6,903 bases of DNA from Gemmatimonadota bacterium. Lineage in GTDB: Bacteria; Gemmatimonadota; Gemmatimonadetes; Gemmatimonadales; Gemmatimonadaceae. Location of the stretch: positions 1 to 6,903 of the forward strand of contig JAOUHR010000103.1 of NCBI GenBank assembly GCA_029884515.1, in the 5' to 3' direction. The notes beneath the pieces were generated by a model. The model had not been told where the DNA came from and did not search any database. It worked only from the letters and a program-made list of their open reading frames with translations. Every line of letters begins with the position of its first letter. Position 1 is the first letter of the stretch. Made by a program: the position numbers and the translations under genes. Positions 6,121-6,903 of the stretch are shown here, piece by piece.

Positions 6121-6903
6121 ATGACCTCCCACAGTGAGCATCTGCTTCTCGGCGCCGACCTGCGTCGCGTGGGCGTGGCCCTAGCGATCGTGTGCGCGAG
6201 CGCCTGTTCCACGGACACCCTGTTGCGCGCTCCCGACCCGGACCTCGTGACACCCGAGACGGTGACGAGCGCCGAGGGGGCGAACGCCGTCTACATCGGC
6301 GCCCTCGACCGGTTCCGCAACATCACCGGGGGAGCGGAGAGCACCTGGCTGTTCGGCGGCCTCCTGGCGGATGAGTGGTCCACGAGCTCGACCTTCATCC
6401 AGAACGACGAGACGGATCAGCGACGGGTCCAACTGAACAACTCGTCGGTGACGGGTATGTTCCGGAACCTGGCTCGTGTGCGCACCGCGACCAACCAGGC
6501 GATCGGTGGACTCGCCACGTACCAACCCACGCGGATCGCCGAGCGCGCCGAGATGTACTTCGCCAGGGGCTTCGCCGAGATGCAGCTGGCGCAGGACTTC
6601 TGCAACGGCATCCCCCTCTCCGACGGCACGGTGACCCCGATCGTCTACGGAGCGCCGCTCTCGGTCGCCCAGGTGTTCGCCGTGGCGATCGCGTCCTACG
6701 ACTCCGCCGCGGCGCTCGTGGCGGGCCGCACGGACGCTGCGTCCATCCGCATCGAGCGGGCGGTGCGCATCGCGAAGGCGCGAGCGCTGCTCGGCGTCGG
6801 CGACGCGGCGGGTGCCGCGGCGGCGCTCGCGGCGGGGACGGCCATCCCGACGACGTACGCGTACGAGCACACCTTCGCCACGTCATCGGGGGACAACGTC
6901 CTC
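6121..6903 (+). CDS. SusD/RagB-type surface lipoprotein, N-terminal part (runs off the window)
   Basis: An open frame of 261 codons runs from ATG 6121 to the window end with no stop. The N-terminus has an Arg pair, a hydrophobic segment (VGVALAIVCASA) and a Cys at 29 followed by Ser-Thr, fitting a lipoprotein signal although the lipobox ASAC has Ala at -3 instead of Leu. The body is helical, with RAEMYFARGFAEMQLAQDF at about 142-160 followed by CNGIPLSD. This resembles the helix and following Pro-Leu segment conserved in SusD/RagB proteins, and later Ala-rich helices (about 212-237) resemble the TPR-like part of the fold. Its position 3 bases after a SusC-type receptor is the strongest support. 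Such proteins cap the receptor on the cell surface and bind substrate. No good Shine-Dalgarno is seen, so translational coupling to the receptor is likely. GTG 6169 is a less likely start because it would remove the charged N-region. Confidence 0.85.
   Translation, partial: MTSHSEHLLLGADLRRVGVALAIVCASACSTDTLLRAPDPDLVTPETVTSAEGANAVYIGALDRFRNITGGAESTWLFGGLLADEWSTSSTFIQNDETDQRRVQLNNSSVTGMFRNLARVRTATNQAIGGLATYQPTRIAERAEMYFARGFAEMQLAQDFCNGIPLSDGTVTPIVYGAPLSVAQVFAVAIASYDSAAALVAGRTDAASIRIERAVRIAKARALLGVGDAAGAAAALAAGTAIPTTYAYEHTFATSSGDNVL

Noticed and set aside
4360..6141. A 593-codon open frame on the minus strand inside the receptor gene
   Set aside because: It is fully antisense to the barrel region, with an Arg/Val/Glu-rich shadow composition and no motif.
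6181..6870. A 229-codon minus-strand frame at the right end
   Set aside because: It is antisense to the SusD-like gene, which has a lipoprotein signal and the expected position after the receptor; the minus frame has only Arg-rich shadow sequence.

Overview
The window is GC-rich, gene-dense, and coded entirely on the + strand. It holds five genes: the 3' end of pnp, an M16 zinc peptidase, alanine dehydrogenase (ald), a SusC-type TonB-dependent receptor, and the start of its SusD/RagB-type lipoprotein partner, which runs off the right edge. High GC combined with a SusC/SusD pair and an outer-membrane protein ending in Phe points to a Gram-negative bacterium. Gemmatimonadota is my best guess, because SusCD pairs in GC-rich genomes are common there, whereas most Bacteroidota are AT-richer. 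This is inference from composition and gene families, not from a marker gene.

Left part (1-2819) is housekeeping. The PNPase S1 domain and an Arg-Gly-rich tail overlap the M16 peptidase start by four bases (GTGA), so these two are almost certainly co-transcribed and translationally coupled. A 58-base gap follows. It contains a 37-base stretch without a single G and no Shine-Dalgarno sequence, and then comes a complete 371-residue alanine dehydrogenase. All key ligand-binding residues can be placed in ald, at the numbering used for the Mycobacterium tuberculosis enzyme.

The middle (2820-3033) is the only sizeable non-coding stretch. In order it holds a terminator-like hairpin (2847-2875), a run of eleven G (2917-2927), a good sigma70-type promoter (TTGACG, 18 bases, TATATG), and a clear Shine-Dalgarno sequence eight bases before the SusC start. 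This is a transcription-unit boundary. The G tract lies just upstream of the -35 box of an outer-membrane receptor operon, which makes it a candidate phase-variation (slipped-strand) element.

The right part (3034-6903) is the SusC/SusD-type nutrient-uptake pair, with only 3 bases between the genes. The receptor has a signal peptide, a carboxypeptidase-regulatory-like domain, a plug and a long beta barrel. The lipoprotein should sit as a lid on it. Substrate cannot be told from the window. I see no CRISPR array, tRNA, rRNA, insertion sequence or phage gene. I do not see a new multi-gene system here; the G tract beside the SusC promoter is the observation most worth testing.
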